From NCBI GenBank assembly GCA_031553615.1, contig JAVBLJ010000068.1:1-30663 (forward strand): a stretch of 30,663 nucleotides of DNA, written 5' to 3'. This document shows, piece by piece, positions 7,471 to 15,433 of the stretch (the stretch's first letter is position 1; every line of letters starts with the position of its first letter). The translations under genes and the position numbers were made by a program. The DNA comes from WQXF01 sp031553615. Its GTDB lineage: Bacteria > Bacillota > Clostridia > Christensenellales > Aristaeellaceae. The notes below the pieces were generated by a model. The model saw nothing but the letters and a program-made list of their open reading frames with translations. It was not told the DNA's origin and ran no database searches.

Positions 7471-7721
7471 CACCGGAAGAGAGACGGTTTTTGCGGTCTG
7501 TGTATGCCAAGATGGAGCAAAAGGAGAAGCGGCGCGGGCGGTGGATCGGCGCGGCCCTGGGTGCGGTGGGCATCGTGCTGCTGGCAGTGGCCTGTCTCGC
7601 CGTGCATGAGCGCATGGTGCGCTTTCTGCTCGTCGGCACGCTGGTGCTCACCCTACTTTGTGCGATCGATTGGGTGCGCCAAGGGGCTACAAAAAGACAC
7701 GGGAGTGAGAACAGATTATGA
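7467..7721 (+). CDS. Small two-helix membrane protein, possible anti-sigma
   Basis: An 84-residue protein I do not recognise. A charged N-terminal segment (about 1-26, with EERRFLRSVYAKMEQKEKRR) is followed by two hydrophobic helices (about 27-45 and 51-68) and a basic tail. It lacks the zinc-binding HxxxCxxC of classical anti-sigma factors. Coupling by ATGA overlap on both sides, to the sigma gene before and the ABC ATPase after, suggests it is part of the same system. A membrane anti-sigma that holds the sigma factor through its cytoplasmic N-terminus is the obvious hypothesis; an accessory transporter subunit is the alternative. Confidence 0.75.
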   Translation: MTPEERRFLRSVYAKMEQKEKRRGRWIGAALGAVGIVLLAVACLAVHERMVRFLLVGTLVLTLLCAIDWVRQGATKRHGSENRL

Positions 7722-8605
7722 GCATAGAACTCATCGATTTATCGAAGCATTTCGGGGCCAAGGTGGCGGTGGATCACATGACATTGCGCATCGAGGGCGG
7801 CATGTACGGGCTCCTCGGCCCCAACGGCGCGGGCAAGACCACGCTGATGCGCCTGCTGTGTACACTGCTTACGCCCACGAGCGGCGAGGCGAGGCTGGAC
7901 GGCATTTCGATTGGGAACAGGCGGGAGATACGCCGCATGATCGGCTATTTGCCCCAGGATTTTTCTTTCTATCCACATTTTACCGTTTGGGAGACGATGG
8001 ATTACCTGGGTCTGCTGGCCGAGATGCGGGAGGGCGCGCGGCGGAGCGCGAGGATTGCAGAGCTGCTGGAGCTGACGAACCTTGCGCAGCATCGCAAGGC
8101 GAAGGTGGGCAAGCTTTCCGGGGGCATGCGCCGCAGGCTGGGCATCGCGCAGGCTTTGCTGGCCGATCCCAGCATATTGGTGGTAGATGAGCCGACCGCT
8201 GGCCTGGACCCGGAGGAGCGAATCCGCTTCCGCAATCTGCTGGGCACGCTGGCCGGGAACAAGACCGTGCTGCTCTCCACCCACATCGCGGAGGACATCA
8301 TGCAGACCTGCGCCCATGCCGCCGTGATGCATGCCGGGCGGCTGCTGTACGCGGGAAGCGTGCAGGCGCTTACGGAAAAGGCGCGCGGGTGCGTGTGGCG
8401 CGCCCGCGTGGATAGCAAGACGCTGGCGATCCTGCAGCAGCGCAACGCAGTGGTCTCCATGGTGCCGGGCCCCGAGGGATACGAGGTGCGCGTGGTGGCC
8501 GAGCGTCAGCCCTGCGAGGGCGCAACCCTGGCGGAGCCGGGGCTGGAGGACGCGTACATGCTGCTGATGAGGGGAGGAGAAGCGAGTGCGGCTGTTGAGG
8601 TTTGA
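7718..8605 (+). CDS. ABC-2 type transporter ATPase
   Basis: A 295-residue ATPase with Walker A GPNGAGKTT (34-42), Q-loop Gln80, signature LSGGM (133-137), Walker B ILVVDE (153-158) and the H-loop histidine in LLSTHIAED. The C-terminal 70 residues form the extra domain common in CcmA/NatA-type exporter ATPases. Its start overlaps the preceding stop (ATGA) and its 3' end overlaps the next gene by 20 bases. The two following membrane proteins are its likely partners. Substrate unknown; by gene order it should be a target or effector of the sigma factor. Confidence 0.93.
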   Translation: MSIELIDLSKHFGAKVAVDHMTLRIEGGMYGLLGPNGAGKTTLMRLLCTLLTPTSGEARLDGISIGNRREIRRMIGYLPQDFSFYPHFTVWETMDYLGLLAEMREGARRSARIAELLELTNLAQHRKAKVGKLSGGMRRRLGIAQALLADPSILVVDEPTAGLDPEERIRFRNLLGTLAGNKTVLLSTHIAEDIMQTCAHAAVMHAGRLLYAGSVQALTEKARGCVWRARVDSKTLAILQQRNAVVSMVPGPEGYEVRVVAERQPCEGATLAEPGLEDAYMLLMRGGEASAAVEV

Positions 8606-9752
8606 GATTGGGCAATGGCTGAAGCGGCCCATTCTTTACGTGGCGCTGCTGCTCGTCGTCCTCTTCGTGTATACCCAGAGCGGCGATGAACTGGCACACG
8701 GCGTCTTTTCCTGGCCGGAGCCGCCGCAGCCTGGCTTGGAGGATTCGCCCTATGGCGTGCCTGCGTACGGATGGAGGCAGGACACCTCGGAGACGGCGCA
8801 GATACAGCGGGTGCTCCGCGAGATGGCATACGCGGCGTGGGGCAATCCGGTTCTTGCGCCCGCGCTGGGGGGCCTCATCAATCGAGAGGTGCTCCTTTCG
8901 CAGGAGCAGGCGGCGATGGTGCGCGCAACCCTTGAGGAGGCGACGGGCGTCGCGATGGAGGAGATGCGCACCGATACGCTGGCGAGCATCCTTCCCTACG
9001 GGGTGCTCACCCAGCGGCTGGAGGCGCTCAATGCCGCGCTGGGTGGCACCTACTTCCAGATGGACCCGTACATCGGGGACTTTGTGCCGAGAACCTACGA
9101 GGATGCTTTGGCGGACTATGGGTGGCTGACGGGCGGCGGCGAGCTGACCTGGGCGTACGCCCGTTTGTTTGCCGACTATGTAGGCATCGCGTTGGGATTG
9201 TTCTCGGCGTTTCTGGCGGCTTTTCTGCTGGGGCGGGATAAGCGCAGCGGCGCGGAGCAGCTCATCGGCCCGCGCCCCATCACCAGCATGCGATACCTGT
9301 GGGCAAAATACCTGGGGCTGGCGGCGCCCCTCTGCGCGTTTACGATGATCATGGGTTTGGTGCCTACCATGGGCGCGGTGCTCATGCGGGCCGCTGGGCA
9401 TGCGGTGAATGGGTGGGCGTACCTACTGGTGAGCGCAGGCTGGCTGCTGCCCACTGTGCTGGTGGTCACTGCGCTTGCGCTCTTCGTATCGGAGGCGACG
9501 GGCAGCGGCATTGCGGCGATTCTGGCTTCGGTGGTGTGGTGGTTCGCCTCGATGGCGCGCCCTGGGCTGAGCGGCCCGTATCCGGCCTGGGTATCCTTGA
9601 TCCGCTTTAACTGGCCGCGGCTCCTGCCTGCGGAATGGGCGGGGCAGATCGTCGTGAACCGGCTTTGCATGGTGGCGCTCTCTATTGCGCTGGTGTGTCT
9701 TGCGGGCATTCTTCATGAGCGCAGGCGGGCGCGAGGGGGTCGGTATGTGTAG
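8586..9752 (+). CDS. ABC-2 type permease subunit
   Basis: A 388-residue membrane protein starting at GTG 8586 with GGGGAGGAG just upstream, inside the end of the ATPase gene. One helix (about 14-32) is followed by a long outside segment (about 35-190) and then five or so helices (about 195-215, 240-265, 275-300, 300-325 and 355-380). This one-plus-five arrangement with a big first loop is typical of ABC-2 export permeases. No motif identifies the substrate. Confidence 0.82.
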   Translation: MRLLRFEIGQWLKRPILYVALLLVVLFVYTQSGDELAHGVFSWPEPPQPGLEDSPYGVPAYGWRQDTSETAQIQRVLREMAYAAWGNPVLAPALGGLINREVLLSQEQAAMVRATLEEATGVAMEEMRTDTLASILPYGVLTQRLEALNAALGGTYFQMDPYIGDFVPRTYEDALADYGWLTGGGELTWAYARLFADYVGIALGLFSAFLAAFLLGRDKRSGAEQLIGPRPITSMRYLWAKYLGLAAPLCAFTMIMGLVPTMGAVLMRAAGHAVNGWAYLLVSAGWLLPTVLVVTALALFVSEATGSGIAAILASVVWWFASMARPGLSGPYPAWVSLIRFNWPRLLPAEWAGQIVVNRLCMVALSIALVCLAGILHERRRARGGRYV

Positions 9753-10365
9753 GTATCACTTCAAATTGTTACCTTGGGCCAGCGTGGCCCTGTGCCTGCT
9801 GCTCCTCGCGCTGCTGCCGATGGTGATCAGCTTTCGCTTCCTGGCATTGCGGCAGGTGGGGACGATCGGCGAAGTGGTGATCGGCCTTGCCGGGATTCTG
9901 CTGCTGCCGCCGCTGGCTTTTCGGGAGGATCACGAGGGGAGGCGCGAGGCGCTGGGCTGCAGGCCGGTAGCTTACTGGCGGGGCTTTGCGGTGCGCCTCG
10001 CGCTGATGTCGGTTGTGGTGGCGCTGTGCGTGGGCGCGTACATCGGCATGGCCGCGCTGCACGCGAACCCCTTCGATGAGGGGGCGGTGTTCGTCGGTCT
10101 GTGGGTTACCGCCACCGTGCTGGGCGGAATGGGGTTGGCAATCGGTCACGGTACGCGCAGTCAAACGGCCGCTTTCCTATTGCCCACGGCCTACTTTGCG
10201 CTGGAGCTCTTCACGAAGGGAAGGTATACGGGCCGCTTTTTCTTGCTCAGCCTTATGGAGGGGGAACTTCGGCCGGAGAAATGGGTGCTGGGGGGAATGG
10301 GCGTGGCGGTGCTGCTGGTGAACGTAGCACTCTCCGGGCGGCAAGTGCGGGTGGGTGGGCCGTGA
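9745..10365 (+). CDS. Hydrophobic membrane protein, likely second permease subunit
   Basis: A 206-residue protein of about six predicted helices (from LLPWASVALCLLLLALLP to VLGGMGVAVLLVNVAL). The ATG at 9745 is chosen because GAGGGGGT lies just before it and it overlaps the upstream stop by 8 bases; a longer frame from 9685 has no ribosome site. I do not recognise a family. By position and hydrophobicity it is probably the second membrane half of the sigma-linked ABC transporter. No T-run terminator faces this strand after it. Confidence 0.7.
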   Translation: MCRYHFKLLPWASVALCLLLLALLPMVISFRFLALRQVGTIGEVVIGLAGILLLPPLAFREDHEGRREALGCRPVAYWRGFAVRLALMSVVVALCVGAYIGMAALHANPFDEGAVFVGLWVTATVLGGMGLAIGHGTRSQTAAFLLPTAYFALELFTKGRYTGRFFLLSLMEGELRPEKWVLGGMGVAVLLVNVALSGRQVRVGGP

Positions 10366-10412
10366 CACGCCCGTGAGCGAATTTCGCAGCGCACATCATT
10401 GTAAATACAGCA

Positions 10413-10443
10413 CAAAAAAGGGCCGTCCGCGCGGGACGGTCCT
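10413..10443 (-). terminator. Terminator of the long minus-strand run
   Basis: On the minus strand GGACCGTCC / GGACGGCCC (one wobble) is followed by six T. It lies 57 bases past the stop of the uroporphyrinogen-decarboxylase-like gene. Confidence 0.88.
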
Positions 10444-10499
10444 TGCTCGTATTCGGAAGGGTGCGCTGCATTGCAGGGCAAGCTCAATTTGCGGAGGGC

Positions 10500-11576
10500 T
10501 CAATCATAGCGGCCCAGCTCCAGCCCGCGCTGCACGAAGTACCGGTAGGTTTCGAAATCCACCGTCACGGGGATCGAGTGATCGCTGTGCAGCACGTAGT
10601 TGAAGCCCTGTTTCACCAGCGGAATCTTGGCCTCAAGTTCGCGATCGATCACGGCGCGATCGTTGGTATAAAGGGTGCGCACGTCGATGCCGCCCATGAA
10701 AGCGATGCGATCGCCGTACAGCCGGTGCAGCTTGAGCAGGTCCATGCCTGCTTTTACCTCGATCACCTGTAGGCAATCGATGCCTGCGTCGATCATGTCG
10801 GGCAGCAGAGGCTCGATGTAGCCGCAGGAGTGCATCACCACGGGCAGCCCCAGGCTGTGCGCGTAGCCGATGGTTTTGATGTGGGCGGGCTTGATCATTT
10901 CCCGGTACATGGCGGGGGACATGAACGGGCTGCCCTTGTAGCCCATGTCCTCGTAGTACCAAATGCCATCGGGCGCGCCCTCCTGCTCAAAGAGCATCTT
11001 TTGCATGGCGATCGTCACTTCCGCGTAGGTGTTTGCCATGTCGTAGACCCATTCGGGGTCCTCCACCATGCCCACCAGCATGTGCTCGTGCCCGCAGACC
11101 GGATGGATGCATTCGAACGCGTTGATGCCGCTCCACATGAAGAAACGCTCATCCTGCGCGGCCTTGCGCTTGGCCTCCCGGTAGGCGGCAAAGTCGATCC
11201 GGCGCGGATCGGGGGTCAGGAGGGGCTTGATGCTCGTCTCCCAGGCTTCGCGCTCCTTCACCTGAAAATCGATGTGCTCGGGCGTGGTATCGTGCTTCTT
11301 GTGCCTGCGCAGGGTGGCGCCGTTGCCATCCAGCAGGGTGACGGTGTCCTCATCCTCGGCCACAATGCGCGACTCCTCGCCGATGCGCGCCATGAGGTTG
11401 AAAGCCCACGATTCCTCGATGTCGTAGCCAAACGCGTCGGCGATGGATTGCCCGGGCTGGATGTGCCCTTGTTCAACCCAGGCGTTGTGTGTATCGTTCC
11501 AGAAATGCTCGTACAGCCCGATTCGATCCACCGGCTGGTGCCGCAGGATGTTGGAAAAACGCTGTTTGCCTGTCAT
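10500..11576 (-). CDS. Uroporphyrinogen decarboxylase-family protein (URO-D)
   Basis: A 358-residue protein of the URO-D superfamily, which holds both heme-pathway decarboxylases and corrinoid-linked methyltransferases. It has the C-terminal half of the TIM barrel with VMHSCGYIEPLLPDMIDAG, FMGGIDVR and a final YRYFVQRGLE helix. The HSCG stretch resembles the zinc-ligand His-x-Cys of methylcobamide methyltransferases rather than HemE, and the neighbourhood has no heme genes, so a methyltransferase-like activity is more likely; the substrate is unknown. The ATG at 11576 has AGGAGG 7 bases upstream, whereas the longer frame does not. It follows the VanW gene by 19 bases and ends the operon. Confidence 0.8.
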   Translation of the reverse strand: MTGKQRFSNILRHQPVDRIGLYEHFWNDTHNAWVEQGHIQPGQSIADAFGYDIEESWAFNLMARIGEESRIVAEDEDTVTLLDGNGATLRRHKKHDTTPEHIDFQVKEREAWETSIKPLLTPDPRRIDFAAYREAKRKAAQDERFFMWSGINAFECIHPVCGHEHMLVGMVEDPEWVYDMANTYAEVTIAMQKMLFEQEGAPDGIWYYEDMGYKGSPFMSPAMYREMIKPAHIKTIGYAHSLGLPVVMHSCGYIEPLLPDMIDAGIDCLQVIEVKAGMDLLKLHRLYGDRIAFMGGIDVRTLYTNDRAVIDRELEAKIPLVKQGFNYVLHSDHSIPVTVDFETYRYFVQRGLELGRYD

Positions 11577-11595
11577 GAAAGCGCCTCCTTGCTGA

Positions 11596-13605
11596 CTAGC
11601 GCGTGGTAGTGCCAACGTACACAATGGCTGGTTTGGGCTGATAGACGTCGGTGGTGATCAGCTTGCGATCGATCTCCAGGCCATCGCTCCGCAAGGCGAC
11701 TAGATAGGTTTGAATCTTGTGGCCAAGCCGCTTGGGGGAAAGTTCGTATTCCTTGTCGCTGTACACGACGTACTCCTGCTTCTTGTCCTTGCGGTACTCG
11801 ATCGGCACGTCGGGCTCTATATCCACGCCCACCTGCCTGCTTTCCAGCACATAGCTGATGCCGTCGGGCAGCGGCTTTCCGTAGATTTCTACCACGCACT
11901 TTTTTTGCTTACCATCCACAAAGCGGGCGACGATGTAGATGGGGGCGCTGGAGTTGTTGCGGAACACGAAGTCGATGCGGCCATCGGAAACCGTGGCGTC
12001 CTGGCCCATTTCGGAATAATTGGAGGGGATGGCGTGGGGCTCTCGCTTATCGATCTTGAGCCCGGCACGCACCACCGCTTGGTAGAGGGTGGTGGATACC
12101 TGGCAGACACCGCCGCCAATTCCGATGGTGTACTCTCCGCTTTCAATCTCCTTGGCGGGTTGGAAGCCATTCTTTTCGGTGCGCTTGCCGACCGTATCGT
12201 TGAAGGAGAACTTCTTGCCCGGATCGATGCGTAGGCCATCGATCCGCGAGAGGGCGAGGCGCACGTTCTGGTTGCGACCCTCCTCGCTGTTTTTGTTGAT
12301 GGGCGTCGATACCGACACGATGAGCGCATGCTCTGATTCCAGATCGGCCAGCGTAATCGCAGGCGCGACCTCCTCGGGCTGCAGCTGCACGGAGGAACTC
12401 GAAAGAGTGGTGATACTCTTCTCGATCTGCGCCCGAATTGGCTCGACATCCAGCGTAGCGCCGTATTCCTCGCGGGTGAATACAAAGGTCTTGTCCTCTT
12501 CGGAGAACACGACCTCGGCGTTCTTTGCCTCGGCGGTTATGCCTTCCTGAATGAGTTGCAGGATACGGTCGAGCTTCTCGGCGCTGTAGAAAATGCCGCC
12601 CTCACTGCTGGAGGGGGTGGTGCGCAGCGCGTTGATGGTGCGCCAGCGCGTGAACAGGTCGCCTTCGCGCCCGATGACCCAGGCGGCCGCAATTTGATCC
12701 GGCAGCTTGAGCTGTAGATCGATATCCGCAGCGGTGAGCGATTGCAGCGTGGCGTTGTAGGTGATATCCACCTTCCATTCGGCGAGCTTCTGTTGCTCCA
12801 CCGCGGCCAGGGCGTCGTAGGCCTCCTGCTGCGTCATGCCGCCCAAGTGCACGCCGCTGGCGAACACGCCATCGTAGAAAACGTCGGCTTGCCGGTTCAC
12901 GTCGCGGTAGATGATGAATACGTAGGAACCGACGCACAGCGTGGCCACCAGCACGAGAATCATGAGGAAGGGAAGCACCCTCGACTTGCGCCGGGGCTTG
13001 GCGGGGCGCTGCGGGCCCTGCGTACCCTGACTCTGCGAGGAATGCGGTGCACGGGACGAGCGTTGTGGGGCCTGCTGAGCCTGCGGAACTTGCGCAGGAC
13101 GCTGGGCTGATCCGGCTAGCGCGGGTTCACGCCAGCCCTGCGGGGTCACGGGCTGCATGGGTGTCCGATCCCAGCTCGGTGCGGAGGAACGTTGATCCCA
13201 GCTGGGCATGCGCTGACGCTGCGCGGGCCCACTTGACCGGGGCTGCATAGACGTACGCTCCCAGCTCTGCGCGGGCGCAGGCGATTGATCCAGCCATTCC
13301 TGCGCGGGGCGGGGCTGCGTGTTGGCGCGTTCACGCCACTCTTGATTGGAGCGGGACGAGGATTCGCGCCGATCCTGCGTCCTGGCTGCAATTTGAGGGA
13401 ACTCGGGCTCACGCCATTCCTGGGCGGCCTGCTGCGGCGCATGCGACCGCCGGGGTTGCGAATGCATGGCGGATTGCGCCGCTGGCTGCTGCAACTCCGG
13501 GGGAGTGTCGGATGGATTTTGCGACCGATAGCGGCGTACCCGACCCTGCTCATTGGGGCTGGCGGGCGTGGCCGCTGCGGGACGCGGCGGACGATACTCG
13601 GACAT
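11596..13605 (-). CDS. VanW-family envelope protein A, Trp-repeat N-terminus
   Basis: A 669-residue membrane-anchored protein. Residues 1-205 are disordered, rich in Pro, Gln, Ser and Arg, and carry seven [Q/P]xW units (W at about 64, 90, 104, 115, 136, 145, 158). A single helix (about 210-233) is followed by a PG_binding_4-like domain (SGVHLGGMTQQEA) and the VanW domain with GGGVCQVSTTLYQAV and HAIPSNY. A G5-like tail ends in VYQPKPAIVYVGT. Topology would put the repeats inside and the VanW part outside at the cell wall. VanW was named from vancomycin-resistance clusters, but its activity is unknown. The ATG at 13605 is preferred over GTG 13611 because GAGGTGA precedes it. It lies 84 bases after its paralogue. 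Confidence 0.88.
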   Translation of the reverse strand: MSEYRPPRPAAATPASPNEQGRVRRYRSQNPSDTPPELQQPAAQSAMHSQPRRSHAPQQAAQEWREPEFPQIAARTQDRRESSSRSNQEWRERANTQPRPAQEWLDQSPAPAQSWERTSMQPRSSGPAQRQRMPSWDQRSSAPSWDRTPMQPVTPQGWREPALAGSAQRPAQVPQAQQAPQRSSRAPHSSQSQGTQGPQRPAKPRRKSRVLPFLMILVLVATLCVGSYVFIIYRDVNRQADVFYDGVFASGVHLGGMTQQEAYDALAAVEQQKLAEWKVDITYNATLQSLTAADIDLQLKLPDQIAAAWVIGREGDLFTRWRTINALRTTPSSSEGGIFYSAEKLDRILQLIQEGITAEAKNAEVVFSEEDKTFVFTREEYGATLDVEPIRAQIEKSITTLSSSSVQLQPEEVAPAITLADLESEHALIVSVSTPINKNSEEGRNQNVRLALSRIDGLRIDPGKKFSFNDTVGKRTEKNGFQPAKEIESGEYTIGIGGGVCQVSTTLYQAVVRAGLKIDKREPHAIPSNYSEMGQDATVSDGRIDFVFRNNSSAPIYIVARFVDGKQKKCVVEIYGKPLPDGISYVLESRQVGVDIEPDVPIEYRKDKKQEYVVYSDKEYELSPKRLGHKIQTYLVALRSDGLEIDRKLITTDVYQPKPAIVYVGTTTR

Positions 13606-13689
13606 GCTCACCTCATAAAGCGCTTGTACTGAATGGCCTCGAGGCCAAAACGAAGGGGGGATATGGAGCCAGTATGATTGCGGAAGGCA

Positions 13690-15354
13690 TTAGTTTCGGG
13701 GTGTTACGCCGACGTATATCTGCGCGGGGCGGGGGCTGTATAGATCCTCGGAGATGCGCTCGCGATCGGTTTCCAGGCCGTTCTCGCCCAGCGTCACTCG
13801 GTAGGTTTCTATGCGGTGCCCCAGGCGTACCGGCAGGTACTCGTGCTGCTCATCGGTGTAGGTGACGTACGCGGCCTCGCGGTCGGCGCGGTATTCCGTT
13901 TCAGTATCGGGCGGTATATCGGCGCCGATCTGCGTGCTTTCCAGCGTGTAGCGCGTGGCGGAGGGTAACGGCCTGCCGTAGATGGCAATCTCGCAGCGCT
14001 TGCGAGGGTTCTTGTCGTCGCTTTCGGTAAGGCGGGCGCGAATGTAGACCGGGTAGCCGGTGTTGTTGCGGAATACGAAATCGATGCCGTTATCGGAGAC
14101 CGTGGCATCCTGACCGCGTTCGGCATAATTGGAAGGGATGGCGTGGGGGGAGCGCTCCATCACCTGCAGCCCGGAACGCAGTACGGCCTGATACAGCGTG
14201 GTAGAGACTTGACAAACGCCGCCGCCTACCCCGGTCACGTACTCGCCGTAGGCGATCTCTAGCGCTTCCTTGTATCCATTCGCCGGATCGGAACGCTTGC
14301 CAACAACGCTATTGAACGAAATTCGCTCGGAGGGGGCAATGGACATGCCGTTGAAATGGCCCAACGCGATGCGGATGTTGTCGTTGCGGCCCTCGGTGCT
14401 GGTGCTGTGGATATCGGTGGTGACCACGACGATGCAGGTCAGGTTGGCTTCCAACCCGGCGCGGGTCACCTTGGGGAGCACGGTTTTGGGCTCCAGGGTG
14501 ATGTCGGCGCTCTGCAAGGTGGAGGCATATTCCTTGATCAGGCTTTGGAGCGCGTCGACATCCAGTTGCCTGCCGTTGGATTCATCGGTGTAGCGGAATG
14601 GCTGCTCGCTCTCCGGGGCGAAGTCCGCGGTCGCATCCACAGGCTCGCGGTCGATCTCGGAACGCAGTTGCTCCAGCATCACTTCCAGCAGTCCCGCATC
14701 GAAGGTGACCCCGCCTTTGACCTGGTAAGGGGCGCTGCGTAGCGCGGCGACCGCCTGCTTTCGCTCGGTGTAGCTGCCCTCGCGGCCCTGCTTCCAGGCC
14801 TCGGCCAAGTGCTCGCCCAGGTTCATCTGCATGCCGATATCGTCGGCGAGTATGGTCGTCTCCGCTAGGTTTTTCTCCGCGTCCTCGTAGCGCAGGGCGA
14901 CGCGCCAAGCGGCGAGAATCTGCGCCTGCGCATCGGAAAGCGCTGCCGAGGCCTGCTCTTTGTCCAGGCCGCCCAGGTGCACGCCGCCCACGTAAACCCC
15001 TTCGAAATAGGTATTGCTGCGCGCGGGATCAGTTATAAATGCATAGAGGCCAAGGCCGACCACCGCCGCCAACAGCACCAGGAAAGTGACCGGTATCCAT
15101 GTGGACTTGTGCGGCTTTTCGGCTTTTGCCTTGGCCATAGCCTTGGCCTTGCGGGTTGACTTGGGGGGCCGGGAGGCCGGAGTGCCATCGGGCCGCATCG
15201 CGCGCGCGCGGAACAGCGCTGTCTCATCGGGTAGATCGGCGGCCGGCGGCGCGGCTTCCACCTCGGTGGAGCGGAAGGAGATGCGTATGCCTTCGGCTTT
15301 GCCAGGGGTGCGGCGCGGGTCGGGCTTCGGGGTCGGATTGCCGGTGTCGCTCAT
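13690..15354 (-). CDS. VanW-family envelope protein B
   Basis: A 554-residue paralogue of the next gene downstream. Residues 1-85 are charged and disordered (with a KAMAKAKAEK run), and a single helix (about 86-108) places the remainder outside. A PG_binding_4-like domain (GVYVGGVHLGGLDKEQA), the VanW domain with GGGVCQVSTTLYQAV, HAIPSNYAERGQD and GIDFVFRNNT, and a G5-like end LYSPRPAQIYVGV follow. The two proteins align from the helix onward but not in their cytoplasmic heads. The ATG at 15354 has AAGGAGG 7 bases upstream. A poor promoter-like pair (TTGCGT, 17 bases, CACAAT) lies in the 79-base gap before it, so internal transcription is possible. Function is unknown; a peptidoglycan-linked role is inferred. 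Confidence 0.9.
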   Translation of the reverse strand: MSDTGNPTPKPDPRRTPGKAEGIRISFRSTEVEAAPPAADLPDETALFRARAMRPDGTPASRPPKSTRKAKAMAKAKAEKPHKSTWIPVTFLVLLAAVVGLGLYAFITDPARSNTYFEGVYVGGVHLGGLDKEQASAALSDAQAQILAAWRVALRYEDAEKNLAETTILADDIGMQMNLGEHLAEAWKQGREGSYTERKQAVAALRSAPYQVKGGVTFDAGLLEVMLEQLRSEIDREPVDATADFAPESEQPFRYTDESNGRQLDVDALQSLIKEYASTLQSADITLEPKTVLPKVTRAGLEANLTCIVVVTTDIHSTSTEGRNDNIRIALGHFNGMSIAPSERISFNSVVGKRSDPANGYKEALEIAYGEYVTGVGGGVCQVSTTLYQAVLRSGLQVMERSPHAIPSNYAERGQDATVSDNGIDFVFRNNTGYPVYIRARLTESDDKNPRKRCEIAIYGRPLPSATRYTLESTQIGADIPPDTETEYRADREAAYVTYTDEQHEYLPVRLGHRIETYRVTLGENGLETDRERISEDLYSPRPAQIYVGVTPRN

Positions 15355-15433
15355 GGCCTTGCCTCCTTCCGTACATTGTGCAATGGTCGCGGTGCGAACG
15401 CAACGCCTACTGTAATGCCGGATCAATGCCCGC

